Shown: piece after piece, positions 56,513 to 64,000 of the stretch
Numbering within the stretch: the stretch's first letter is position 1
Layout of the letters: each line of letters starts with the position of its first letter
Assembly (NCBI RefSeq): GCF_002155425.1
Contig: NZ_MUYG01000011.1
Span: 620,001-684,000, forward strand
Length of the DNA: 64,000 nt
Direction: 5' to 3'
Source of the DNA: Erythrobacter donghaensis
GTDB taxonomy: Bacteria > Pseudomonadota > Alphaproteobacteria > Sphingomonadales > Sphingomonadaceae
The notes under the pieces: model-generated
The model's database searches: none
What the model saw: only the letters and a program-made list of their open reading frames with translations
What the model was told of the DNA's origin: nothing
Program-made: the position numbers and the translations under genes

Positions 56513-57559
56513 ATGTTTCACGTGGAACATTTTGAGAACATATCCGATGCGGCGCGTTGGCAGGCCGTGCTGGACAAGGATCGCCGGTTCGACGGGGCCT
56601 TCGTCACCGGAGTTCACTCGACCGGGATCTATTGCCGCCCTTCCTGCCCGGCACGTGCGCCCTTGCGCCGCAATGTGCGGTTTTACCCCGGCTCTGCCGA
56701 GGCCGAGGCGGCGGGGCTGCGCGCGTGCAAGCGCTGCTCCCCGAACAGCCGCAGCGCCGAGGAAGCCTGCGTGCTCGCCGCGATTGCCGCGATCCGCGAG
56801 AACGGCGCGATGACGCTTGATCAGCTCGCCGATCTGACCGGCTATGCCCCCACGCACTTCCAGCGGCTGTTCAAGCGGACGGTCGGCCTGTCGCCCGCCG
56901 CCTATGCCCGCAGCCTGCGAGAACAACGTGTGCACGAGGCGCTGACGAGTGGGCAACAGGTGGGCGACGCGTTGGCGCGCGCGGGCTATGCCGGACCCAA
57001 GCAGTTCTACGCAGAAACGAAAGGCAGGCTGGGCATGAATGCCAGCGACTGGAGCAGGGGCGGCGCGGGCCGCGTGATCAATTGGGCGGTGCTGGAGACC
57101 TCGCTCGGGGACATGCTGGTGGCCGCGACTGACAAGGGCGTGTGCTGTCTCGCCTTTGGAGAGGGCGAGGCGGAACTGCGCGCCCGCTTCCCCCGCGCTC
57201 AACTGGTCAGGGCGGGCGAGGCTTTCCGCGATCTTTTCGCGCAGGTCGTCGCGGCGGTCGAACAGCCGGGGCCGGGCTCGGCCGCGATCCCGCTCGACGT
57301 GAAGGGCACCGCGTTCCAGCAGCGCGTGTGGGACGAATTGCGCCGCATTCCGCACGGCGAGACGCGGAGCTATGGCGAGTTGGCGGCGGCGCTGGGCAAT
57401 CCCAATGCGAGCCGCGCGGTGGGCGGGGCCAACGGCGCGAACAATGTCGCGGTGCTAATTCCCTGCCACCGCGTGATCGCCGCCGACGGCTCGCTGGGAG
57501 GCTATGCCTACGGATTGGCGATCAAGGCGGAGTTGCTCCGGCGCGAGGGCGCGGGCTGA
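56513..57559 (+). CDS. ada: Ada, bifunctional O6-methylguanine-DNA methyltransferase and regulator
   Basis: A 348-residue protein that repairs methylated DNA and activates its own regulon. The N-terminal Zn-binding domain holds Cys41, Cys45, Cys72 and Cys75 (YCRPSCPAR, ACKRCSP), with the methyl acceptor expected at the first. An AraC-type HTH follows ([32 protein letters not shown]). The C-terminal methyltransferase has the active-site Cys318 in IPCHRV. All parts match E. coli Ada. Its first six codons are the parS site. Confidence 0.95.
   Translation: MFHVEHFENISDAARWQAVLDKDRRFDGAFVTGVHSTGIYCRPSCPARAPLRRNVRFYPGSAEAEAAGLRACKRCSPNSRSAEEACVLAAIAAIRENGAMTLDQLADLTGYAPTHFQRLFKRTVGLSPAAYARSLREQRVHEALTSGQQVGDALARAGYAGPKQFYAETKGRLGMNASDWSRGGAGRVINWAVLETSLGDMLVAATDKGVCCLAFGEGEAELRARFPRAQLVRAGEAFRDLFAQVVAAVEQPGPGSAAIPLDVKGTAFQQRVWDELRRIPHGETRSYGELAAALGNPNASRAVGGANGANNVAVLIPCHRVIAADGSLGGYAYGLAIKAELLRREGAG
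56514..56529. promoter_or_regulatory. Chromosomal parS site
   Basis: TGTTTCACGTGGAACA. Its reverse complement, TGTTCCACGTGAAACA, is an exact match to the ParB consensus TGTTNCACGTGAAACA. It overlaps the start codon of ada, encoding FHVEHF. A 16-bp match with a central CACGTG is unlikely by chance. Confidence 0.88.
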
Positions 57560-57811
57560 TTACTGATCGTCCGGCTCGCCGCCCGGCGCGAAGGGTTCGG
57601 GCGCGGGGCCGGTATCGACATTCTCTGCCGGCGGGTCGCCCACGACATTGCCCACGCCGGTATCCTCGATCACGATCGGATCTTCGACCGTGCCGTCGCC
57701 ATCGCCCGAGGGATCGATCATCACCACAATGGCAAGCACGCCCATCAGCGCGATCACGGCAGGCCAGAGCCACTTGTTGCGAGGGGGTTGCGGGTTGAGG
57801 GGATCGGCCAT
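57560..57811 (-). CDS. Small single-pass membrane protein with acidic tail
   Basis: An 83-residue protein with a short basic N-terminus (ADPLNPQPPRNKW), one membrane segment (LWPAVIALMGVLAIVVMI) and an acidic, Pro/Gly/Asp-rich tail (DGDGTVEDPIVIEDTG). The start at 57811 is preceded by CAGGAG. It is convergent with ada. No family is recognised; similar short anchors with acidic tails are frequent in Sphingomonadales. Confidence 0.72.
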   Translation of the reverse strand: MADPLNPQPPRNKWLWPAVIALMGVLAIVVMIDPSGDGDGTVEDPIVIEDTGVGNVVGDPPAENVDTGPAPEPFAPGGEPDDQ

Positions 57812-58009
57812 GGGGCGCTCCTGTTGCATGTGTCTCGCGCCGCAGACGGGCCTGCGCGCTTCTTGCCAACCCAAGGGATTTGCGCGTGGCGCTGTTCCGT
57901 TTTGTCAGCCGAACCGACGCCTGCGCGCGATAACCCGCGCCCGGTGCCGCGATCTTTCTGCTGCCCGGCGGGGGTTGTCCGCCATCGCGGCGGCGCTATA
58001 ACGCGTTGA

Positions 58010-58582
58010 ATGATCGACACTCCGCCCGAACCGCCCGCCGCGCAGGAACAGCTCATCGAGAGCAAGCTGATCGGCTGCGGGCTGAAGGCCGAGGGCTTCT
58101 CCGTCCGCTACGAGGATTATCTCCAGAGCATCGAAGTGAGGATCACACCGGCGGCAGGCGCGACGCCGGAGCATTTCGGCTGCATCAAGGAGGCCGCCTT
58201 CCCCGAAATCGTCACCTTCGAAGACGGCCCGATGTTCGCGCAATACAATGAATACATTGGGGAACTTTATCGACCACAAATTCTCGCCGGAGCGCAGACC
58301 GCGCTGGCGGAGCAGGGGTTGCTGGAGAATTTCCCCGCGCGCGAGGATTACAGCACACCTGCCGACTACGCCCGCGCGCTTGAGGCCCATGCGGGTTTTG
58401 CACCGGGCACCATGCTGCGGTTCGAGGGCGACAAGACCTTGGTCTTCAGCCCGGCGAACAACGACATGCTCGCCGAGGCAGACTACGAGCGGTTTGCGGT
58501 GCTGCTGAACGTGATAATATTCGCCTCGGCGCGGGACGGGTTCACGTTCGGGTTCACCGGCAACGACAAATATCGCGAGTAG
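58010..58582 (+). CDS. Hypothetical cytosolic protein
   Basis: A 190-residue soluble protein without a signal peptide. It has an alpha-beta look (ESKLIGCGLKAEGFSVRYEDYLQSIEVRI, then GCIKEAAFPEIVTFEDGPMFAQYNEYI). The C-terminus ends FGFTGNDKYRE. Two cysteines (GCGL, GCIKEA) could be structural. I do not recognise a family and the neighbours give no clue. Confidence 0.72.
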   Translation: MIDTPPEPPAAQEQLIESKLIGCGLKAEGFSVRYEDYLQSIEVRITPAAGATPEHFGCIKEAAFPEIVTFEDGPMFAQYNEYIGELYRPQILAGAQTALAEQGLLENFPAREDYSTPADYARALEAHAGFAPGTMLRFEGDKTLVFSPANNDMLAEADYERFAVLLNVIIFASARDGFTFGFTGNDKYRE

Positions 58583-58605
58583 CGCGCGCCCCGCCCCGCC
58601 GCCGC

Positions 58606-59481
58606 CTACTGCCCGTAGCGATCCAGCACCCGGCACGAGGTGTAGCTTTTGCCTTCCAGCCCCTGCGGCGCGACATTGGTGCACTTCACACCAGTGCCCC
58701 AGCGTTCCGCCGACCGCACGGCGGTGCTTTCCATCTCGCGCCGCCTCTCGGCCTGCACCCGCCCGGCCCAGGCCTGCGCGTCACGCTCGTTGAACCGCAT
58801 CACCCGCAAGCGCCGTTGGTATTCCTCGGTCACCAACCGGGTGGCGGGCGGATTATATTGCCAGAAGGGATCGGTGATCATCGCCACGATGGCCGGATCG
58901 CTCAGCGCCTGCACACCGGATTTGCCCAGTTCGACCACCAGCTCGCCGAGGTATTCGCCTTCGGGAATCGGCGGCCCCATCCTGCCCTTGCCGCCCGGAT
59001 AGCGATCGACGATGTAATCGGCGATCAGGCGCGGGTTGCGGTTGGTGGCGAAATGCTGCCGCAGGAAGGCGACGTCGATCTCGGCCCCCGGCGCTCCCGA
59101 CTGGCCGCCCTGCGCTGCAAGGCGCTGCTCTTCACGTTCGATCGCCCGGAATTCGCATTGCATCGCCGTATCGAAGATCAATTGTTCCGCATCGAACTCG
59201 GACAACCCGGCGGTGACATTGTCGAACTCTGCCGTGGCCCATTTGCGCGCCACTTCGCGCGAAATCCCCTCTTCGCGCTCCATCGTCAGGAATTCCTCGA
59301 ACAGCACATCGCTGCTGAACCGCAGAGGTTCTCCGTTATCCTCTGAGAATTGCATCGCAGAGGCGCACAGCAGGATGTTGTTGGCGCGATCCTGCGGCGA
59401 TCCGCCGCCGTCATTGGCCGATACGGCTGCGAAGGGCGCAGCCAGTATCAGGGCCACGCCGAAAGGTCGGATGCCGCGCAT
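58606..59481 (-). CDS. Exported protein, unknown function
   Basis: A 291-residue protein with a signal peptide (1-22, ending AVSA). It is charged and mostly helical (ANNILLCASAMQFSEDNGEPLRFSSDVLF, then VARKWATAEFDNVTAGLSEFDAEQLIF). A C-terminal cysteine pair (KCTNVA, TSCRVLD) suggests a disulphide. It follows another exported protein by 4 bp, and the two are probably one operon. No family is recognised. Confidence 0.75.
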   Translation of the reverse strand: MRGIRPFGVALILAAPFAAVSANDGGGSPQDRANNILLCASAMQFSEDNGEPLRFSSDVLFEEFLTMEREEGISREVARKWATAEFDNVTAGLSEFDAEQLIFDTAMQCEFRAIEREEQRLAAQGGQSGAPGAEIDVAFLRQHFATNRNPRLIADYIVDRYPGGKGRMGPPIPEGEYLGELVVELGKSGVQALSDPAIVAMITDPFWQYNPPATRLVTEEYQRRLRVMRFNERDAQAWAGRVQAERRREMESTAVRSAERWGTGVKCTNVAPQGLEGKSYTSCRVLDRYGQ

Positions 59482-59485
59482 CGAC

Positions 59486-59827
59486 TTACAGCTGCGCATC
59501 GCAATCGCGGGCGCGCTGGATCAGGCCGCGCAGGGCCTGTTCCGATCCCAGCTTGCGTTCACGCACCTTGTATTTGGCGCGGGCCTCGGCATCATAGCGC
59601 GCCGGGTCGATCTGAAGCTTGACGCCCATGCCCGCCTTGGCCTGATCCCAGGTCGCTGCGGAGTTGTTGAGCCTTACGCCGTTCCCTTCGGCGACCCTGA
59701 CAACGTAAGCACATTCGGCAACCAGCCGCATCATCTTCTCGTCATCCTTGCTGGCGGCCGCGCCCGCAGAAGGCACAGACATGCAAAGGCTGAAAGAGAC
59801 GACAGTGAACAGAGCGGAACGGATCAT
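59486..59827 (-). CDS. Small exported protein, unknown function
   Basis: A 113-residue protein with a signal peptide (MIRSALFTVVSFSLCMSVPSAGA). The mature part has two cysteines (AECAYVV, RDCDAQL) at its ends. I placed the start at 59827; a longer frame from 59851 is possible. It is the first of two exported genes in a row, 104 bp after the GST gene. Confidence 0.72.
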   Translation of the reverse strand: MIRSALFTVVSFSLCMSVPSAGAAASKDDEKMMRLVAECAYVVRVAEGNGVRLNNSAATWDQAKAGMGVKLQIDPARYDAEARAKYKVRERKLGSEQALRGLIQRARDCDAQL

Positions 59828-59931
59828 GGCTTTACCCCCGGAGTGAGACATCAACTCCCGGACCAATAGGGCATTTCCTGCCGCCTGTGCGTGACAAGTC
59901 CTGTTAGGTTTGCGCCCGAAGCTGCGCGCCC

Positions 59932-60567
59932 TCAATCCAGCTTGGGCGGCATCCCCGGTTCGCACTTGGCCATCGCGCGTTGGTAAGCGGGACGCTCGCC
60001 GATGCGCTTCAGATAGGCCTGCAGATTGGGCAGGTGGTCGATGGCCATCCCGCTCATCGCGCGGCTGGTGGTGAGCTGGAAGCCCATCATGATGTCGGCG
60101 GTGGTCAGCTGCTTGCCCCCGAAATAGTCCGCCTCGCCCAGCCGCTTTTCGACGATCGCCCAGCCTTTCTGCACCCGGTCGGCGACGAAGGGCGGGAGCT
60201 CCTTTGCCCCCATGAACTGCGCCACCAGCGCCATCATGCCGTTGGTCATGAAGGTCGCATTGGCCCAGTGGAGGTAGAACAGGTGGTCGGCATAATCGGG
60301 GTGATCGGGGCCGGGCACCAGAGGCGTATCGGGCGCATATTTCGCCACGATGTAATCGATGATCGCCCCGCTTTCGCCCAGTACCATGTCGCCGTCGGTG
60401 ATGACCGGGGCAATGCCCATCGGGTGCAGCGCCTTGTATTCGTCAGGCGCCAAGCGGTTGTCGGTGCGGCGGGTGTAGAGCTTGCACTCGTAATCGAGCC
60501 CCAGCTCCTCGGCCAGCCAGACGATGCGTTCGGATTGCGACAGGCGCAGGTGGTGGATGGTTAGCAT
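59932..60567 (-). CDS. Glutathione S-transferase family protein
   Basis: A 211-residue protein with an N-terminal thioredoxin-like domain (IHHLRLSQSERIVWLAEELGLDYECKLY; Ser8 or Ser10 of RLSQS is the likely activating residue; DMVLGESGAIIDYI is the glutathione-binding ES motif) and an all-helical C-terminal domain (ADYFGGKQLTTADIMMGFQL). It is close to the bacterial GST subfamily with MVLGESGAI. It starts 14 bp after the photolyase and shares its transcript. Confidence 0.92.
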   Translation of the reverse strand: MLTIHHLRLSQSERIVWLAEELGLDYECKLYTRRTDNRLAPDEYKALHPMGIAPVITDGDMVLGESGAIIDYIVAKYAPDTPLVPGPDHPDYADHLFYLHWANATFMTNGMMALVAQFMGAKELPPFVADRVQKGWAIVEKRLGEADYFGGKQLTTADIMMGFQLTTSRAMSGMAIDHLPNLQAYLKRIGERPAYQRAMAKCEPGMPPKLD

Positions 60568-60581
60568 GGCTCTTCTCCCGA

Positions 60582-62138
60582 TCAGTTTCTGGCCCAGCCT
60601 TCGCGCGCAGGCTCAAGGCTGTCGAGGAATTTTTCCGCGCTCTCCAGATATTCGCCCTGCTTCGCCTCGCCCATGCGATCCCATGTCGCATAGATGCGCC
60701 CGATGCGGTGGTTGCTTTCCAGCCGGTTGCGATTCCGGTCCATGAAGTGCCAGTAGAGCGGGTTGAAGGGGCAGGCGCCGTCGCCGGTTTTCTTCGAGAC
60801 CTTGTAACGGCACTTGCCGCAGTAATCGGACATCTTGTTGATGTAATTGCCGCTTGCCGCATAGGGCTTGGTCGCGAGCCTGCCGTCGTCGGCATAGAGG
60901 ATCATGCCGGCGACATTCGGCAGCTCCACCCACTCAAAGGCATCGGCATAGACCGCGAGATACCAGTCGGCGACCTGCTTGGGGTCGACGCCCGCGATCA
61001 GGCAGAAATTGCCCAGCACCATCAGCCGCTGGATGTGGTGCGCATGGGCATCCTCGCACGTGGTGCGGATGCAATCGGCGAGGCAGCGCATGTCTGTCTC
61101 GCCCGTCCAGAAGAATTCCGGGAGCGGCCGGGTCGCGCCCAATTCATTGGCTTCGGCCAGCCCCGGCATCTGGTGCCAGTAGAACCCGCGCACATATTCG
61201 CGCCACCCGATGATCTGGCGGATGAAGCCCTCTACGGAATTGAGCGGAGCCGTGCCCTTTTTGTAGGCAGCCTCGGCGCGCTCGCACAGTTCGAGCGGGA
61301 GCAGCAGGCCGATATTGATGCTGGTAGAGAGCATCGAATGATAGAGATCGTCCTCCCCATGCACCATCGCGTCCTGATAGGGCCCGAATTTCTCGATCCG
61401 CTTGGCGAAGAAGGCGTCGGCGGCCTCAAGCGCCTGTTCGCGCGTCACGGGCCAGCCGAAGGGCTCGAGGTCGCCAAAGTGGTCGGCGAAGCGCTTGCCG
61501 ACAAGGTCGATGACCTCTTGCGTGATGGCGTCGGGTTCGAACTTGGGCGCAGGCGGCGGGTTCATCCCCTCCTTGGGCGGTTCGCGGTTTTCGGCGTCGT
61601 AATTCCAGTCGCCGCCGACGGGCTTGTCGCCTTCCATCAGCAGCCCGGTCTTGCGGCGCATTGCGCGGTAGAAATACTCCATCGTCAGGTGCTTGCGCCC
61701 CTCGGCGAAGTCGCGGAACTCGGCATGGGTGGCGATGAAGCGGGTGTCGGGGCAGATCGTGACCGGGCAGGGCAAGCGGTCTGCCCATTCCTCCATCGCC
61801 TGCTGCACCCGCCATTCGCCACTTTCGGTGACTCGGATCTCGCACGGATCACGGCGTTCGGCGGCGCGGGCAACTTCGCCGGTGAAGCTGCCTGTGTTGT
61901 CGGGGTCGCCAAGCTTCACGTAATCGACCGTGAACCCCTCGGCGCGCAATTCATCCGCGAAGTGGCGCATTGCCGAAAAAATGAGCACGATCTTCTGCTT
62001 GTGGTGCTTCACGTAGGTCGCCTCGTCCCACACCTCCATCATCAGGACAACGGTGTTGCCGGGGTCGCGGCCTTCGAGGCTGGAGAGCGAACGCGACAGC
62101 TGGTCGCCGAGGATCGGCACGAGAACGGGAGAGGTCAT
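60582..62138 (-). CDS. Fe-S bacterial cryptochrome/(6-4) photolyase
   Basis: A 518-residue flavoprotein of the FeS-BCP class (PhrB/CryB). The N-terminal domain begins LVPILGDQLSRSLSSLEG; the FAD domain has WREYVRGFYWHQMPG and CEDAHAHHIQRLMVLGNFCLIAGVDP. Four cysteines at 352, 440, 443 and 456 have the spacing of the 4Fe-4S ligands of Agrobacterium PhrB (C-x87-C-x2-C-x12-C). It repairs (6-4) photoproducts in characterised members. The family also includes photoreceptors. The next gene, a GST, is in the same transcript. Confidence 0.94.
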   Translation of the reverse strand: MTSPVLVPILGDQLSRSLSSLEGRDPGNTVVLMMEVWDEATYVKHHKQKIVLIFSAMRHFADELRAEGFTVDYVKLGDPDNTGSFTGEVARAAERRDPCEIRVTESGEWRVQQAMEEWADRLPCPVTICPDTRFIATHAEFRDFAEGRKHLTMEYFYRAMRRKTGLLMEGDKPVGGDWNYDAENREPPKEGMNPPPAPKFEPDAITQEVIDLVGKRFADHFGDLEPFGWPVTREQALEAADAFFAKRIEKFGPYQDAMVHGEDDLYHSMLSTSINIGLLLPLELCERAEAAYKKGTAPLNSVEGFIRQIIGWREYVRGFYWHQMPGLAEANELGATRPLPEFFWTGETDMRCLADCIRTTCEDAHAHHIQRLMVLGNFCLIAGVDPKQVADWYLAVYADAFEWVELPNVAGMILYADDGRLATKPYAASGNYINKMSDYCGKCRYKVSKKTGDGACPFNPLYWHFMDRNRNRLESNHRIGRIYATWDRMGEAKQGEYLESAEKFLDSLEPAREGWARN

Positions 62139-62173
62139 AGGCAGGGTTACGCGCGAGCGCCCGGTTGGTTTCT

Positions 62174-62442
62174 AGAGCACTTACCGACCAATCCGGGTCA
62201 CCCTGACGGAGCCGATTTGGGCCCAGAGCAAGGAACGACGAGCGAGCCATGCCGAAGCATAGTGAGCGAGGAGAGACGCCGCGCTGGGCCCAAATCGGCC
62301 CGCCCCATGGGAGGTCGCGTCAGGAAGTCCGCTGGCTTCGTCGCGGCCCTTGCAGGGGCAACCAGCCCCTGCTGCGCGCCACTCCTGTCCAGCGGACTTC
62401 CTGACGCGATCAGGGCGATCCGGATTGGTCGGAAAGTGCTCT
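62174..62442. repeat. 269-bp structured palindromic repeat, copy 2
   Basis: The same element as 37638-37905. P1 is 62174-62197 with 62419-62442 (one A-A mismatch, one G-T wobble), P2 is 62211-62226 with 62284-62299 (identical to copy 1) and P3 is 62316-62335 with 62389-62408. P3 differs from copy 1 at two adjacent base pairs, both compensated. CTAG flanks the element on both sides. Its right end supplies the TAG stop codon of the gene at 62441. Confidence 0.9.
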
Positions 62443-63949
62443 AGCGCGCTTCCTCCAGCGCGCGCGTGGCGGCTTCGGCGAATTCGGGGTGGTTGAGCAT
62501 CGAGGTCAGCAGCATCCGCGCCACATCGCCCTTGCCCGCGCGGGCTAGCGCGACCGCATAGGCATAGCGGAAATCGGCCACCCCCGCATTGGCGACAAAG
62601 GCGCGGCCCAGCCGATCCAGCGCGGTATCGGGCGGGGTGAGACCCTGCTCGATCCACGACTGGTAGGACAGCGCGGCAGCGAGCGGGTGCGCCTGCGGAT
62701 CGGCGGCGAGCGGTTCGAGCAGCGCGCGCACCGCGTCCCACTCGTCCGGCGCAGGCTCTTCGCCTGCGCGCACCAGCCGCCCGAGCATGATCTCCGCCTT
62801 CAATCGCCGCGCCTGCGCGTGATCGGCATCGAGCGCCAGCGCCTGGTTGACCGCGCGCCACGCCTCGGCATCGGAATAGCGATTGGCGGTCACGATCAGC
62901 TCGCCATTGGCGAAGCCGAACCCGCGCATCAGCGGTAGCCCGCCAAAATCGGCGGCCTGCACGCGGGCGAATTCGGCGGCGGCATATTCGTACCAGACGG
63001 GCGCGCTGTCGGGGAATTGGCCGGTGAGCGTGGCGAGCTTGCCCGACACCGCCTCGCGCCGCTCATCGAGCAGGCGTTCGATCCGCACCTCGACCAGCGC
63101 GGCCGCATCTGCCGACATCGGCGTGATGCTGACCGCGGCGGGCGCGCGGGCGGGGAGCGTCACGCGGCGCATCGGTACGGTGCGCGCACTTTTGCGGCGA
63201 GAAATCACCTTGGCGAGAGCCTCGGGATCGCCCAGCGTCTCGCCCGCCACCTCCATCGGCGCGCCCGAGACATAGGCGTCGAGGTAGCGCGCCAGCACCC
63301 CGCGCTGTTCGGGCTCGATCAGCAGCGGCGCGACCATCGCGGCGCTGGTCTGGTAGAAGCGGTCGAAGGCGGCCTGATCGTCCGGGCTCGTCCGGGCGGC
63401 GAGCGCCATGCGCAGGTCGGGGACCGCGATATTCCGGCGCCGCTCGATCGCAGGCGGAGGTTCGCCGAGGATGAAATCGCCGTTTTCGTCGCGCCAGGTG
63501 GTGCGGAAGAAATCGCTGAAGCCGAAACGCACCCACACAGGGTGGGGGCGGAAAAACTTGTGGCTGAGGTGGTAGCCGCCGAGGTAGAACAGCAGGTCGC
63601 CGGCGCGGCGCTTTGGCTCCCGCCCGTAATCATAGGCGACATAGGCCACCGGAACCTCGGCGCCGCCCGCACCCACGCCGCTCAGCTTGAGGTTGGTCAC
63701 CCGGCTCACTTCGCTGGCGTTGGCGGCGAGATAGAGCTCCAGCTTGCGGCCCGGCGTGGTTTCGCCCGGAAGGACGATATCGAGCACTTCGCCGAAATCC
63801 TCGAGATATTGCACCAGCGCGCCGAGATCTGCCTCGTTCATTTGGGCGTGGACCACATAATGCTCGCTTTCTGCGCGCAGCCATTCGGCGGCGCTGGCGG
63901 GCAGGGCGAGGCAGAGGGCGATCAGCAGAACGGTGAGGCGATGGATCAT
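62441..63949 (-). CDS. Exported protein with TPR-like C-terminus
   Basis: A 502-residue protein with a signal peptide (1-20, ending ASAA). The N-terminal 200 residues look like an inactive gluzincin-type or DUF1570-like domain (WLRAESEHYVVHAQMNEADLGALVQYLEDFGEVLDIV, then ELYLAANASEVSRV); no HEXXH motif is visible. The C-terminal 250 residues are helical repeats (AVNQALALDADHAQARRLKAEIML, AALSYQSWIEQGLTPPDTALDRLGRA) resembling TPR. The TAG stop codon is inside the structured repeat. The function is unknown. Confidence 0.82.
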   Translation of the reverse strand: MIHRLTVLLIALCLALPASAAEWLRAESEHYVVHAQMNEADLGALVQYLEDFGEVLDIVLPGETTPGRKLELYLAANASEVSRVTNLKLSGVGAGGAEVPVAYVAYDYGREPKRRAGDLLFYLGGYHLSHKFFRPHPVWVRFGFSDFFRTTWRDENGDFILGEPPPAIERRRNIAVPDLRMALAARTSPDDQAAFDRFYQTSAAMVAPLLIEPEQRGVLARYLDAYVSGAPMEVAGETLGDPEALAKVISRRKSARTVPMRRVTLPARAPAAVSITPMSADAAALVEVRIERLLDERREAVSGKLATLTGQFPDSAPVWYEYAAAEFARVQAADFGGLPLMRGFGFANGELIVTANRYSDAEAWRAVNQALALDADHAQARRLKAEIMLGRLVRAGEEPAPDEWDAVRALLEPLAADPQAHPLAAALSYQSWIEQGLTPPDTALDRLGRAFVANAGVADFRYAYAVALARAGKGDVARMLLTSMLNHPEFAEAATRALEEAR

Positions 63950-64000
63950 CACGCCCACGATAGCGGCGGCCAAGCCTCTGTAAAGCCGCCGGTCAGACGA

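Noticed and set aside
56450..57355. A minus-strand frame containing MFHVKH from the parS site
   Set aside because: It runs antisense to ada. The MFHVKH beginning is simply the parS palindrome in the other direction.

Overview
The window is a GC-rich, tightly packed chromosomal segment of an alphaproteobacterium. It most likely belongs to the Sphingomonadales, close to Erythrobacter/Porphyrobacter. The reasons are a large TonB-dependent receptor with no sensor genes, a permuted two-piece tmRNA, a SciP (DUF1153) homologue with a CtrA-like half site, DUF2794, an HdaA protein, a short ATP synthase epsilon subunit and several families of short intergenic inverted repeats. No IS element, prophage, tRNA, rRNA or CRISPR array was recognised. 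The gene content reads as core chromosome.

Layout. 0.2-4.3 kb: TonB-dependent receptor and two small membrane proteins. 4.4-8.4 kb: ybbP-ybbA facing a tesA-like esterase. 8.4-9.5 kb: recF. 9.6-10.3 kb: a sigma54-type promoter ahead of two tandem 37-residue membrane peptides and a PspC-domain protein. 10.3-11.7 kb: SDR and NUDIX. 11.8-14.5 kb: lemA plus three TPM-domain genes. 14.7-15.7 kb: mscL and the permuted tmRNA. 16.3-19.8 kb: astB-astA plus an M20 hydrolase. 19.9-22.6 kb: malate synthase G and a membrane-anchored unknown. 22.6-28.3 kb: lptD-surA-pdxA-rsmA. 28.5-30.6 kb: pepA, DUF2256, holC. 30.6-32.2 kb: two related exported proteins and ndk. 32.2-37.6 kb: sulfotransferase, purN (fused to a YjbR-like domain), purM, a DUF2066-like gene and hdaA. 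37.6-39.1 kb: a 268-bp structured repeat, cysE, DUF2794. 39.1-42.9 kb: membrane proteins, an SDR and gph. 43.0-45.9 kb: glmU, a lipoprotein, an HNH protein, a SOUL protein. 45.9-48.6 kb: sciP and a prolyl-oligopeptidase-type enzyme. 48.7-53.5 kb: the F1 ATP synthase operon atpHAGDC. 53.6-57.8 kb: a lipoprotein, a membrane-anchored trypsin-like protease, and ada with a parS site at its start codon. 58.0-64.0 kb: exported unknowns, a GST, an Fe-S photolyase, a second copy of the structured repeat, and a large exported protein.

How the genes work together. The envelope is a strong theme (LptD/SurA, TPM/LemA, PspC module, MscL, trypsin-like protease, many lipoproteins). Others are arginine and glyoxylate metabolism (ast genes, malate synthase G), purine synthesis, and chromosome biology (recF, hdaA, holC, parS, sciP).

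The two most unusual items are both non-standard. One is the small sigma54-type module at 9.6-10.3 kb. The other is a roughly 268-bp repeat present twice (37638-37905 and 62174-62442) whose stems differ between copies by paired, compensating substitutions, so the folded structure appears to be under selection.
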